Shown: piece by piece, positions 25,631-34,627 of the stretch
How positions within the stretch are numbered: the stretch's first letter is position 1
Layout of the letters: each line of letters starts with the position of its first letter
Origin: Rhodospirillaceae bacterium
Lineage (GTDB): Bacteria; Pseudomonadota; Alphaproteobacteria; Rhodospirillales; JABJKH01
Direction of reading: 5' to 3'
NCBI GenBank assembly: GCA_018660465.1
Contig: JABJKH010000024.1
Location: 1 to 47,254 of the forward strand
DNA: 47,254 nucleotides
The notes under the pieces: generated by a model
Told to the model about the DNA's origin: nothing
Seen by the model: only the letters and a program-made list of their open reading frames with translations
Databases searched by the model: none
Position numbers and translations under genes: made by a program

Positions 25631-27385
25631 TTAGGCGAGCCCGTTAAAATCATCCAAAAGAGTGGCGATACGACCAGAATCGACCTGATCCATGATGACC
25701 CTTGCACGGTGGTCGGCAGAGACAATATCCAGCGACCGAATGCGTTGTTTGACCCGGGCAATGCTTGATGCGGTCATGGAAAGTTCTCGAAAGCCTAATC
25801 CCAGCAAGAGCGCTGCAAACCGCGGCTCACCCGCCATTTCACCACAGACAGCGACCGGGATGCGTGCCCGTAATGCAGCATCGCCGGTGGCTTGGATTAA
25901 CCTCAGCACAGCCGGGTGCAAAGAATCATAAATGTGCGCGACCTGTTTATCGCTGCGATCAACCGCGAGCGTATACATGGTCAGGTCATTGGTCCCGATC
26001 GAAAAGAAATCAGCCGCTTGCGCCAGTGCATCAGCCGCGAGGGCTGCCCCCGGGACCTCAATCATCACACCAATGGGCGGCAGCGGCAGTGAAATCGGCA
26101 CCCGCCGACGTTTCAGGCGTCTTGCTGCCCGCGCCATGATGTCACGGGCTCTTCGAACCTCTGAGGCTGTCGTTACCATGGGCAGTAGGATCCGAACCTT
26201 GCCATGGGCGCCAGCGCGTAAAATCGCTCGGAACTGAGTTTCCAAAATCTCAGGCTTGGCTAAGGACAGGCGAATGCCTCTAAGTCCCAGGGCCGACGTT
26301 ATGCTGTTGCCGAATTGCTTCACCATGGCGGCGGCAATTTTGTCACCGCCAATGTCCAAGGTGCGGATTGTGACGGGCCGACCATTTACATGTTCAACAA
26401 ACTTTCGGATGGCCTCGTACTGTTCGTCTTCGCTGGGAATGTCGGGGCGGTTCATGAACATGAACTCACTGCGCAGGAGGCCGATCCCGGCAGCACCTGA
26501 TCGCCGGACCATCTCAGCTTCGATGGGCAGTTCAACATTGGCCTGTAATTCAATTTCCGTCCCGTCCAAGGTGACGGCACGGCGTTTACGCAAGCCATCC
26601 AAACGCTGAATTTCTTGTTCGTGCTCTTTGCTAAGATTTTCGTAGTGGGCCAGAGTCTTTGCTTCTGGATTGACCACGACAATGCCGGAATTTCCATCAA
26701 CGATGATGGTGTCGCCAGTATTTACACCGCGCATAAGGCCCGGTGCGCCCAGTGCCGCTGACAACCCAAGCGCCCGCGCCATGATTGCCGTATGCCCTTC
26801 CGCACCACCCAGCATGGTGCAAATTCCACCAACGTTATCGGGGTTAAGTTGTGCGGTGTCCGCAGGCGTCAGCTCTTCTGCAACGATAATGCTGCCCGGC
26901 GGTACCATGGAAAACGGCTTTACCGGGGTTTTAGTTAGATTACGCATCACCCGGTTGCCAACATCGCGGATATCGGTGGCCCGTGCAGCCAGATAAGGGT
27001 CTTTCATGGCCGAGAAGCCAAGAGAGATTTCCCTTATTTCCGCCCCAACAGCGGCCTCTGCGTTTAGTTTCCCGTCGGTAATGCGTTGTTCTGCGCCGCG
27101 GACCAATCGGGATCCTTTCAGCATGTGAAAATAGGCGTCCAACAGGAACCCCATTTCTTCACCCGCGGCGTCGTGCATGGTGTCGGTTTTAGCCCGCATG
27201 CGCCTAATCTGCTGACGGGAACGTGCGACAGCCTTGCGGAAGCGCTTTACCTCATCGGCAATTTTTTCAGGTTCAATTCGGTATTCCGGCACAGCGATAA
27301 TACCAATATCGCGCACGTATGCCGTGCCGATTCCGATTCCCGGCGATACCCCCAGCCCTTCAAAAATTTGTTCCGAACTCGACAC
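25631..27385 (-). CDS. ptsI: Phosphoenolpyruvate-protein phosphotransferase (PTS Enzyme I)
   Basis: Enzyme I takes phosphate from PEP and passes it to HPr. The 584-residue protein has no N-terminal GAF domain, so it is the compact EI form rather than the long PtsP. The active-site histidine is His198 in GGAEGHTAIMARALG. The PEP-binding barrel has LRSEFMFMNR, RTLDIGGDK and FFSIGTNDLTMY, with the conserved cysteine in VAVCGEMAGEP. It lies 29 bases downstream of HPr and is the last member of the hprK-rapZ-EIIA-HPr-EI set. No sugar permease (EIIB/EIIC) is nearby, which points to a regulatory PTS. Confidence 0.95.
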   Translation of the reverse strand: MSSSEQIFEGLGVSPGIGIGTAYVRDIGIIAVPEYRIEPEKIADEVKRFRKAVARSRQQIRRMRAKTDTMHDAAGEEMGFLLDAYFHMLKGSRLVRGAEQRITDGKLNAEAAVGAEIREISLGFSAMKDPYLAARATDIRDVGNRVMRNLTKTPVKPFSMVPPGSIIVAEELTPADTAQLNPDNVGGICTMLGGAEGHTAIMARALGLSAALGAPGLMRGVNTGDTIIVDGNSGIVVVNPEAKTLAHYENLSKEHEQEIQRLDGLRKRRAVTLDGTEIELQANVELPIEAEMVRRSGAAGIGLLRSEFMFMNRPDIPSEDEQYEAIRKFVEHVNGRPVTIRTLDIGGDKIAAAMVKQFGNSITSALGLRGIRLSLAKPEILETQFRAILRAGAHGKVRILLPMVTTASEVRRARDIMARAARRLKRRRVPISLPLPPIGVMIEVPGAALAADALAQAADFFSIGTNDLTMYTLAVDRSDKQVAHIYDSLHPAVLRLIQATGDAALRARIPVAVCGEMAGEPRFAALLLGLGFRELSMTASSIARVKQRIRSLDIVSADHRARVIMDQVDSGRIATLLDDFNGLA

Positions 27386-27414
27386 CCAATACCTCGTTTA
27401 ACTTTTCCGATGAT

Positions 27415-27744
27415 TTAGTCTTCTTCGAATTTAGCTTCGACCAATGAAACTAACGATGAAACCGCTTCTTCAGCTTCCAGCCCCTCTGCTGATAATTCGA
27501 TTTCGCATCCGATCCCTGCGGCCAACATCATCAAACCCATGATTGACCGGCCTGATACAGTTGTTCCGTCTCTATGGACAGTGATTTCTGCATCAAACTT
27601 TCCTGCTACTGTAACAAATTTTGACGCTGCGCGGGCATGTAATCCACGGCTGTTGCAAATCGTAACGTTTTGAGTAACCACAGCATCTATTGTTATCGGC
27701 TCGTCAACGGAATTTGCGCCATCTGATTTTAAATTGGCACTCAT
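27415..27744 (-). CDS. ptsH: HPr phosphocarrier protein
   Basis: HPr relays phosphate from Enzyme I to EIIA proteins. The 109-residue protein has an N-terminal extension of about 20 residues compared with the usual 85-90. The phosphocarrier histidine is His36 in SRGLHARAASKF. A serine target for HPr kinase, Ser67, sits in SGRSIMGLMMLAA. Because an HprK gene is in the same cluster, Ser67 phosphorylation is likely. Its ATGA overlaps the EIIA stop (27741-27744), so the two are translationally coupled. Confidence 0.95.
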   Translation of the reverse strand: MSANLKSDGANSVDEPITIDAVVTQNVTICNSRGLHARAASKFVTVAGKFDAEITVHRDGTTVSGRSIMGLMMLAAGIGCEIELSAEGLEAEEAVSSLVSLVEAKFEED

Positions 27745-28148
27745 TTGGTTTCTTTGGCCAATAGCTTCGATGCGATATTAATATATTTTCGACCGGCATC
27801 TTGTGCATCCTGAGACGCTTGTTCGATTGACCCGGTGTTGCGAACACTCGCCAGCTTGATCAGCATGGGTAAATTGACCCCGGCAATGACCTCAACATTA
27901 GCCTTTTCCATAACCGATATCGCTAGGTTTGACGGCGTGCCGCCAAACATATCTGTCAAGAGTATTACGCCGCCGCCATCATCAGTCTTGGTGATGGACT
28001 CTAATATTTCAGCACGGCGCTTTTCCATGTCGTCTTCTGGCCCAATACAGACGGTGGCAACTTTTTCCTGAGCACCCACAACATGCTCTAGGGCTGAGAC
28101 CAGTTCATCGGCAAGCCGTCCATGGGTAACCAGCACAATTCCAATCAT
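27741..28148 (-). CDS. manX: PTS EIIA component, mannose/fructose (EIIA-Man) family
   Basis: The 135-residue stand-alone EIIA domain has its phosphorylation site at His9 in VLVTHGRLADELV and the DMFGGTPSNLAI loop typical of EIIA-Man. In Alphaproteobacteria such free-standing EIIA proteins end a phosphorelay used for regulation rather than sugar uptake. No EIIB, EIIC or EIID gene is seen. A 53-base gap separates it from rapZ, and it overlaps ptsH by four bases. Confidence 0.92.
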   Translation of the reverse strand: MIGIVLVTHGRLADELVSALEHVVGAQEKVATVCIGPEDDMEKRRAEILESITKTDDGGGVILLTDMFGGTPSNLAISVMEKANVEVIAGVNLPMLIKLASVRNTGSIEQASQDAQDAGRKYINIASKLLAKETK

Positions 28149-28201
28149 GATCGTAGAAATCCCGTTCGATAGTATTTTAAATTAATCCAAATCACACTTA
28201 A

Positions 28202-29143
28202 TCACTCTAAGTCTCTGTGGCCCAGCCGGACCCGCTGTCCCAAATTTTCCAGCCACGCAGCCAATTGATTTGCGACAAAAACGGACCGGTGTCGCCCACC
28301 CGTACAACCGACAGCAATTGTCAGGTAGCTTTTGCCCTCGTTAACGTATCGGGGCAACAAAGGCTCCAACAGGCTTTTTAGTCCGTCAATGAAGCCGGTG
28401 AAACCCTCATCTTCAGAAATATAGGTTCCGACGTCCGCGTCGTTGCCGGATAGGCCCCGTAAGTTGGCATCATAATGTGGGTTTCTGAGGAAGCGAACAT
28501 CGAACACTAGGTCTGCTTCCCGGGGCAGACCACGGCGAAACGAGAATGATGTGATAAAGACGGTCAGTCCCGGGGCACTGTCCAGCGCAAATTGCCCTTC
28601 AATAATTTGCCGCAACTCATTCAGTTCCCGTCCGGTGGTATCGATCACCACATCGGCCCGGTCTCGTAGGGGAGACATAACTCGGCGTTCTTGCTGAATG
28701 CCATCGCGAACAGGCCGGTCCTGGGCGAGCGGGTGACGGTGGCGGGTTTCGGTATAGCGGCGTTGCAGTTCATCATCGTCACAATCGAGGAACAATAGCT
28801 TAACGTTCCGTTCGCCCCTATTCACCAAATCTTGCAACTGTTGCAAAACCTCACCAGGTGTGAAATCGCGGGTTCGGATGTCGACACCAATGGCCATGGG
28901 CAGACGGACTCTTGGTGCGGGCAAAGTTCCCTGTGGCGGCGACGCTAGGCTGGGCAGCAGAGTTACCGGAATATTGTCTACTGCTTCATATCCGAGGTCT
29001 TCCAAATTTTTAAGCGCGGATGTTTTTCCAGCACCCGACATTCCGGTTACCAGCAACACCTGAGCAGATGTCTGGGCACCAGAATCTTCGGAGATATCGC
29101 TGCCGTCCGTAAACGGCGGAATGTTAAGAGACGGATCGCTCAT
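28202..29143 (-). CDS. rapZ: RNase adapter protein RapZ
   Basis: RapZ is a nucleotide-binding protein that in E. coli binds GlcN6P and directs RNase E to the GlmZ small RNA. The 313-residue protein shows Walker A GMSGAGKTS at 34-42, LGYEAVDNIP, and the C-terminal AVGCTGGRHRSVF motif. About 25 extra N-terminal residues precede the P-loop core. The rapZ-PTS linkage is widely conserved. Whether an RNase/small-RNA target exists in this organism cannot be told from the window. Confidence 0.95.
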   Translation of the reverse strand: MSDPSLNIPPFTDGSDISEDSGAQTSAQVLLVTGMSGAGKTSALKNLEDLGYEAVDNIPVTLLPSLASPPQGTLPAPRVRLPMAIGVDIRTRDFTPGEVLQQLQDLVNRGERNVKLLFLDCDDDELQRRYTETRHRHPLAQDRPVRDGIQQERRVMSPLRDRADVVIDTTGRELNELRQIIEGQFALDSAPGLTVFITSFSFRRGLPREADLVFDVRFLRNPHYDANLRGLSGNDADVGTYISEDEGFTGFIDGLKSLLEPLLPRYVNEGKSYLTIAVGCTGGRHRSVFVANQLAAWLENLGQRVRLGHRDLE

Positions 29144-29155
29144 GTGACAGTTTCT

Positions 29156-29602
29156 CTAGGTTTCGACTATTATATCCCCGCGAACCACTTCAACCGCAAG
29201 GCGAACCTTTTGAGGCGTGGACGCATCAAATGCATGAAGCCGGTAGAGCGGGACTTGAATGCCCGGGGCATTTTCCATTGGTGTACATGTTTCTGCCTCC
29301 GGTAAGCGCGGCACCGACTCCCGATCAACCAGATCAATGATCAGACCAAGCCGGACTTCCGGCACGACGTCTAAATGGACAATGCCGATCCCTCTAACTT
29401 CCATTTTCTCACTTATTGTGGCGGGGGCCGAGACATGGATTTCGTCCCCGGTAACAGTTAATTTGGACTGATCATCGGCGACAAGGTGAGCCCCCATATC
29501 ATTTAAACGAAAGGCTAAATCAGACTTACCGCTGCCAGACGGCCCTCGAATTAGAACACCAACGCCATCAATTTCAACACATGAGCCGTGGATCAGGGTC
29601 AT
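29156..29602 (-). CDS. hprK: HPr kinase/phosphorylase, short form
   Basis: HprK phosphorylates and dephosphorylates the regulatory serine of HPr. This is the 148-residue form, only the C-terminal catalytic domain, as is usual in Alphaproteobacteria. Walker A GPSGSGKS lies at residues 20-27, VADD at 41-44 and the family signature MEVRGIGIVHL at about 67-77. The ATG at 29602 lies just beyond the chvG stop. An open frame upstream to 29650 would overlap chvG and adds nothing family-like. Its target Ser67 is seen in the nearby HPr. Confidence 0.93.
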   Translation of the reverse strand: MTLIHGSCVEIDGVGVLIRGPSGSGKSDLAFRLNDMGAHLVADDQSKLTVTGDEIHVSAPATISEKMEVRGIGIVHLDVVPEVRLGLIIDLVDRESVPRLPEAETCTPMENAPGIQVPLYRLHAFDASTPQKVRLAVEVVRGDIIVET

Positions 29603-29607
29603 AATTT

Positions 29608-31206
29608 TTATATCTCTATTGGCAGGCGAACGACAAAACGAGCACCACAAACGGTACCATCTTCATTGCGACAGTTTTCGGCAAACATCTCGCCTTCATG
29701 GGTTTCGATGATTTGGCGCGATATGCTGAGCCCCAGACCCGAATGCGATCCAAATTTTTCCGATTCCGGGCGTTCTGTGTAAAACCGGTTGAAAATATCC
29801 GCTTCCTTTCCTTCCGGAATTCCCGGCCCCTGGTCGGCCACGGTCATTTCGACCGTCGTCCCATTTTTAACGGCACTTACGATGATGTCGCTGTTCGCTG
29901 GCGAAAATGAAATCGCATTGCCGATCATGTTGCGGAAGACTTGGGCCAAACGGCTTTCTATGCCGGACACCATCAGATCATCAATTTCTTCCATCCGCAC
30001 GTTCGGTGCATCAGGGTCATCGCTGATGCGGTAGGCGTCTACCAGGGTGGAGAGAATGGGGCTGATGTTGACCGGCTTCATGACAGCACGAGAGAGTTCT
30101 GCATCCAACCGGGAGGCGTCGGAAATATCGGTCAGTAATCGATCTAACCTGATAACATCTTCTTGGATGATGGTCATCAGCTTACGTTGTTGGTCCGGAT
30201 CTTGAACCCGAGCCACCGTTTCAACCGCACTTCGCAGCGATGTCAGTGGGTTCTTAATTTCATGGGCGACATCTGCTGCAAAATTTTCAATTGCATCCAT
30301 GCGACTCCACAGGGCTTCCGTCATTTCAAAAAGAGAATCAGCCAGATCACCTATTTCATCGTCTCTATCTTTGAATTGGGGAATTTTGTGTTGCCGACTC
30401 TTGCCGTGGCGCACCCGTTCGGCGGCGACGGAAAGGCGGTGCAGGGGTTGCGAAATTGTGCCCGCGAGATAAAGCGACAATAATACCGTGATCACCAACG
30501 CAACGGCTGAAATGGCCAAAATATTCAGTCGAACCTGAAACAACGTTGCCGAAATTTCGTGATCATGCTTTGACAACATGATCGCACCTAGGACCTCTTT
30601 GTAGCGTTGGACCGGCACCGCGACGACCAGAGTGAGCGTGTCTTGTAGCTTTAATACCCGCGATTTTGAGTCGCCCGCTAACGCACCGACCACGGCAGGA
30701 TAGTCGGAGGCATGTTGAATGGCGTTTTCGACGTAGGACGGATAACTTTCCTGATCCGGTACGAGCTTCGACAAAAAGTCATAAAATTCGACAAGGGTCG
30801 CCATGGGAGGCGATGTATCCTCCGGCGGTGGAAGCTCCAAAACTTCAATAGAGCCAACTGCCCCCCGAAGATATCGTGAATCGGCGATAAGCGTCCCATC
30901 GTTGGCGAACAGGCGGGCGCGGGTGCCGGTGGTTTCAACCATACGGCGGACCATCTTTCGGGTGATGTCGGCGGCCAGCCTTTGTCCCAAGCGATTGTCT
31001 GCTGATACGGCACCTTCCCCCATGGCTGCTGCAAACAGCTCAGCTTGGGTTTTAAGCCGCGCAAATTCTGTCTCGATAAGCGTCCTTTTGTATTCGCCCA
31101 TATACAACATGCCACTGACCAAGATAATCAGAGCCAGCAAATTGACAGCCAGGATTCGCCGGGTAATCGGTGAGATTAGGCGCGCATTTACGGGCGTGTC
31201 GCTCAA
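29608..31206 (-). CDS. chvG: Sensor histidine kinase ChvG
   Basis: ChvG (ExoS in Sinorhizobium) senses acid or envelope stress and phosphorylates ChvI. The 532-residue protein has membrane segments at about residues 17-36 and 227-249 flanking a periplasmic sensor of about 190 residues. A HAMP linker (about 250-300) follows. The phosphoacceptor is His315 in ADVAHEIKNPLTS. The ATPase has the N-box NMIGNAISFSP, G1 box DQGPGIP at 458-464 and G2 box GLGLS at 490-494. It starts 17 bases after chvI. The chvIG-hprK-PTS linkage is a strong alphaproteobacterial marker. Confidence 0.94.
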   Translation of the reverse strand: MSDTPVNARLISPITRRILAVNLLALIILVSGMLYMGEYKRTLIETEFARLKTQAELFAAAMGEGAVSADNRLGQRLAADITRKMVRRMVETTGTRARLFANDGTLIADSRYLRGAVGSIEVLELPPPEDTSPPMATLVEFYDFLSKLVPDQESYPSYVENAIQHASDYPAVVGALAGDSKSRVLKLQDTLTLVVAVPVQRYKEVLGAIMLSKHDHEISATLFQVRLNILAISAVALVITVLLSLYLAGTISQPLHRLSVAAERVRHGKSRQHKIPQFKDRDDEIGDLADSLFEMTEALWSRMDAIENFAADVAHEIKNPLTSLRSAVETVARVQDPDQQRKLMTIIQEDVIRLDRLLTDISDASRLDAELSRAVMKPVNISPILSTLVDAYRISDDPDAPNVRMEEIDDLMVSGIESRLAQVFRNMIGNAISFSPANSDIIVSAVKNGTTVEMTVADQGPGIPEGKEADIFNRFYTERPESEKFGSHSGLGLSISRQIIETHEGEMFAENCRNEDGTVCGARFVVRLPIEI

Positions 31207-31223
31207 GATAAATCCTTGGAATC

Positions 31224-31913
31224 TTACTCTGCTCGGTATCTGTATCCTACACCGTAGAGAGTTTCGATGTGCTGGAACTCTTCGTCAACTTTCTTGAGCT
31301 TTTTACGCAGCCGTTTGATGTGGCTGTCGATGGTTCGATCATCCACGTATAGGTTCTCGCCATAGGCCGCATCAATCAATTGATCGCGGTTTTTGACGTG
31401 TCCCGGTCGATGGGCCAAGGCCTGTAGCAGCAAGAACTCGGTGACGGTCAAGTTGACCTCTTTTGCATTCCAGGAGCAGAGATGACGGGCCGGATCCAGC
31501 ACGAGATTACCGCGCTCTATCATTTCGTCACTGGCGTCTGACTGGCTCACCTCATTGCGTCTCAGCACAGCGCGAATGCGTTCGATCAGCAGACGCTGAG
31601 AAAATGGTTTTTTGATATAATCATCCGCGCCCTCGCGCAGGCCTAAGGCTTCGTCGATCTCGTCGTCTTTGGAGGTGAGAAAAATTACCGGTAAATTACT
31701 TTTGCTGCGAATTTTTCCCAACAATTCCATACCGTCCATACGCGGCATTTTGATGTCGAGTACGGCGAGGTCAACGGGCTGGCGGTTGAGACCAATCAAA
31801 GCGCTCGCACCGTCGGTATAGGTGTGAACAGCGTATCCCTCTGCCTCCAAGGCCATGGATACGGATGTCAGAATATTGCGGTCATCGTCTACTAGGGCAA
31901 TTGAGTGCTGCAT
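31224..31913 (-). CDS. chvI: Response regulator ChvI (OmpR/PhoB family)
   Basis: ChvI is the transcription factor partner of ChvG. The 229-residue protein has a receiver domain with acidic pocket Asp9/Asp10, phospho-acceptor Asp53 in [13 protein letters not shown], Thr80 and Lys102. A winged-helix DNA-binding domain follows (about 130-229), with [19 protein letters not shown] and the [15 protein letters not shown] recognition helix. It is the first gene of the minus-strand run. The ATG follows GGGAG, and a plausible promoter lies at 31938-31966. Confidence 0.95.
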   Translation of the reverse strand: MQHSIALVDDDRNILTSVSMALEAEGYAVHTYTDGASALIGLNRQPVDLAVLDIKMPRMDGMELLGKIRSKSNLPVIFLTSKDDEIDEALGLREGADDYIKKPFSQRLLIERIRAVLRRNEVSQSDASDEMIERGNLVLDPARHLCSWNAKEVNLTVTEFLLLQALAHRPGHVKNRDQLIDAAYGENLYVDDRTIDSHIKRLRKKLKKVDEEFQHIETLYGVGYRYRAE

Positions 31914-31937
31914 GTCGTTTACTCCCGTTTGGCCTCT

Positions 31938-31966
31938 ATTATGCGCTCCAATCCCGGGGACCGCAA
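31938..31966 (-). promoter_or_regulatory. Possible promoter for chvI
   Basis: On the minus strand TTGCGG (31966-31961) and CATAAT (31943-31938) are 17 bases apart. The predicted start near 31931 would leave only about 18 leader bases, enough for the visible GGGAG ribosome site. Judged by eye. Confidence 0.45.
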
Positions 31967-32024
31967 AGAAGCTTGAATTTATCGTAGAGGGCAGATGACG
32001 GTATGTTTATGGCAAAATTAAAGC

Positions 32025-32035
32025 GGCATTATGCC
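32025..32035. promoter_or_regulatory. Palindrome in the chvI/antiporter intergenic region
   Basis: GGCATTATGCC is a perfect inverted repeat of five bases around one central base. It lies midway between the divergent chvI and antiporter genes. It overlaps a second repeat pair (32009-32014 with 32032-32037). It could be an operator; no factor can be named. Confidence 0.3.
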
Positions 32036-32134
32036 ATTTTTTTGCGCTGGCCCCATAATCTTTGTAAGAATGCTAAATATCTTACTAATTATACGCATTC
32101 ATTGCGGGCACATTAGGCGCTGGAGGCGCCAACT

Positions 32135-33892
32135 TTGACCCATTTAGAAGAAATACCTCTGCTGCGTGAAATTATGATCTTTTTGGTGGCGACGGCGTTT
32201 ATCGTTCCGTTGTTCCAAAGGATGAAATGGAGCGCCGTGCTGGGGTACCTGGTCGCTGGTGTTGCGATTGGCCCCTTTGGTTTCGCCATCATTGACGATG
32301 CGGAAGAAGTGCGGGCCTTGGCGGAACTGGGTGTCGTCTTCCTGTTGTTCACCATCGGTCTCGAACTCTCCTACGAACGCATTTGGGCGATGCGGAAAGC
32401 CGTGTTTGGCATCGGTCTCACTCAAGTTGTCGTAACCGGATTGGCAATTGGTGGACTTATATGGTTTGCGGGTGCCACGCCCAAAGTAGCAATTATTATT
32501 GGATTTTGCTTGGCGTTGTCTTCGACGGCGATGGTCATGCAATTGTTTGTCGAGGGCGGTGAGATTGCTTCATGGCGGGGTCGAACTGCTTTTTCGATCC
32601 TGCTGTTTCAAGATCTCGCCGTGGTTCCCTTATTGTTTTTGGTCAATATTTTCGGGCCGAACGGCGACAATGATGTTTTACGCGAAGCCGCAGTGGCTTT
32701 GATTAAGGCCGTCATGGCGGTTGGTGGAATTCTATTTATTGGACGGATGGTGCTCAGGCCGCTGTTTCGCCATGTCGCAGGTCTACACAATCCGGAAATT
32801 TTTATGGCGGTTACGTTGTTGGCGATTCTAGGGACGGCCTTGGGGACAGGTTACGCGGGGTTATCCATGGCTTTGGGGGCGTTTTTGGCAGGCTTGCTGA
32901 TCGCTGAGACCGAATACCGACATCAAGTTGAAATCGATATCCAGCCGTTCAAAGGATTATTGCTGGGGCTGTTTTTCATGTCGGTTGGCATGGCAATTAA
33001 TTTCCAGGCGGTCGCGGATATCTTGCCTTGGGTCATGCTGGCGGTGGCTGTTCTAATTGCGCTTAAAGCGCTGATTATCATTGCAATTTGTTTGGCCTTT
33101 CGCATGCCGAGCAATCTTGCTTTTCATGTTGGCCTCGCCTTAGGCCAAGGCGGTGAATTCGCCTTCGTGGTCATTGGGGCGGCAATGGTGAGCGGGATCA
33201 TCAGTGATGAGATCGGACAGGTCGTCTTAATCGTTGCTGGTCTTTCGATGCTGGTCACACCTCTTGTTGCCAATGGTGGCCGTCGCATCGCAATGCATAT
33301 GCAGGGTCAGGACGCGCAGCGCGGTGGGATCAGTCGGGCCGAGACTGATCAACTGGAAAACCATGTGATCATTGCCGGCTTTGGTCGTGGTGGTCAGACC
33401 GTGGCGAAGCTGATGGATGGCGAAAAAATTCCCTACGTGGCGCTGGATCTTGATCCGCGGCGGATCACCGAATGCAGAAAGATCAATATCCCTGTATTCT
33501 ACGGCGATGCCCGCCGCAAAGTCATGCTGGATAAGGCGGGTGCGGACCGGGCAGCCGCAGTTATTGTCGCTTTGGATCGTACGGATACAATTGCTCACAC
33601 GGTGACGAATATTCGCCGGTACTGGCCAGCATTGCCGGTTTATGCGCGTGCGCGGGATGTGAAAACAACGACTGAATTGGTCGCCTTAGGGGCGAACTTG
33701 GTCGTTCCCGATAACGTCGAATCCGGCCTGCAACTTGGCGGTCAAATCCTGCAAGACTTAGGGATGCCTGCCGACGCAGTTGCTGATTTAATCGTCCATA
33801 TACGTGAATCTGATTACACAGATTTCACAAAGGTCGTAAAGTCTGAGAGCAAAGAAACTCAAGATGAGGATTCCGCTGAAAGTGTCGCCTAA
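32135..33892 (+). CDS. CPA2-family monovalent cation:proton antiporter with TrkA-N domain
   Basis: This 585-residue inner-membrane protein has about 12 hydrophobic segments over residues 10-385, with family landmarks LGYLVAGVAIGPFG, ELGVVFLLFTIGLEL and ALGQGGEFAFV. A cytoplasmic Rossmann TrkA-N domain starts with IIAGFGRGGQ at about 410. That layout is the KefB/KefC/YbaL type, which exports potassium or sodium in exchange for protons. The substrate and any glutathione gating cannot be decided. The start is TTG at 32135, eight bases after GGAGG. It is divergent from chvI, whose regulon includes acid and envelope responses. Confidence 0.92.
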   Translation: MTHLEEIPLLREIMIFLVATAFIVPLFQRMKWSAVLGYLVAGVAIGPFGFAIIDDAEEVRALAELGVVFLLFTIGLELSYERIWAMRKAVFGIGLTQVVVTGLAIGGLIWFAGATPKVAIIIGFCLALSSTAMVMQLFVEGGEIASWRGRTAFSILLFQDLAVVPLLFLVNIFGPNGDNDVLREAAVALIKAVMAVGGILFIGRMVLRPLFRHVAGLHNPEIFMAVTLLAILGTALGTGYAGLSMALGAFLAGLLIAETEYRHQVEIDIQPFKGLLLGLFFMSVGMAINFQAVADILPWVMLAVAVLIALKALIIIAICLAFRMPSNLAFHVGLALGQGGEFAFVVIGAAMVSGIISDEIGQVVLIVAGLSMLVTPLVANGGRRIAMHMQGQDAQRGGISRAETDQLENHVIIAGFGRGGQTVAKLMDGEKIPYVALDLDPRRITECRKINIPVFYGDARRKVMLDKAGADRAAAVIVALDRTDTIAHTVTNIRRYWPALPVYARARDVKTTTELVALGANLVVPDNVESGLQLGGQILQDLGMPADAVADLIVHIRESDYTDFTKVVKSESKETQDEDSAESVA

Positions 33893-34625
33893 AGAAATCC
33901 CTGCGCCGGATATATCAACGCAAGCGGCTGCGAGGGAAGCTCGTGTGCTGATGCGGGCCAGTCGGACGGCCACTCTCGGCTCGCTTATGGATGGCGGCCC
34001 CTATGCCTCCTTGGTGACGGTCGCCTTTGATATGGACACAGCACCGCTGTTGTTGCTTTCCGATTTGGCGGACCATACCCGGAACGTGCAAACCGACGAC
34101 CGAGTCTCTTTATTGTTTGAGGCGGCCTCTGGTCTGCCCAATCCGCAATCCGGTCCCAGGCTAACGGTTCAGGGATACATAAAGCCGAGCGATGCGCCCG
34201 ACCATGCCCGGCGCTTCATTGCACGTCATCCTGCGGCAAAACTTTATTCAGACTTCAGCGATTTCAATTTTTATCGGGTCGAGGCGGAGCGCCTGCACTT
34301 TGTCGGCGGTTTCGCCTCCGCTCTTTGGCTCTCAAAAGACCAAGCAGCAGTTGATGCGAACGCCGCCCAAGCCATGGCAGAGTGCGAAACCGATGTTGTT
34401 CATCACATGAACACAGACCACGCAGACGCCGTCGGGCTGTATGCAAATAAGCTGCTGGGCAAACGTGGCAAGGCCTGGAAAATGATCGGCGTTGACCCTG
34501 ACGGCCTGGACCTAAAACTGAAAAACACCTACACGCGGCTGAATTTCGATGAACCTATCCACGATGCAGCGTCGTGTCGGGCGACGTTGGTGGCGTTGGC
34601 GGAGAAGGCTAGGTCGAAAGATTAA
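33864..34625 (+). CDS. HugZ-like pyridoxamine 5'-phosphate oxidase family protein with DUF2470
   Basis: The 253-residue protein has an N-terminal FMN-binding split-barrel (about residues 15-160) with ATLGSLMDGGPYASLV. A C-terminal DUF2470 domain begins at HHMNTDHADAVGLYA (about 178). This two-domain layout matches the HugZ/HutZ haem-utilisation family and its many uncharacterised relatives. Haem binding or degradation is possible but not shown, since no haem uptake genes are nearby. It overlaps the antiporter gene by 29 bases, so it is likely co-expressed with it. Confidence 0.88.
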   Translation: MRIPLKVSPKEIPAPDISTQAAAREARVLMRASRTATLGSLMDGGPYASLVTVAFDMDTAPLLLLSDLADHTRNVQTDDRVSLLFEAASGLPNPQSGPRLTVQGYIKPSDAPDHARRFIARHPAAKLYSDFSDFNFYRVEAERLHFVGGFASALWLSKDQAAVDANAAQAMAECETDVVHHMNTDHADAVGLYANKLLGKRGKAWKMIGVDPDGLDLKLKNTYTRLNFDEPIHDAASCRATLVALAEKARSKD

Positions 34626-34627
34626 GC

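Noticed and set aside
32009-32043. Intrinsic terminator of a hidden small RNA on the plus strand
   Set aside because: The six-pair AT-rich stem with a 17-base loop is weak, and no promoter was found in the short space upstream.
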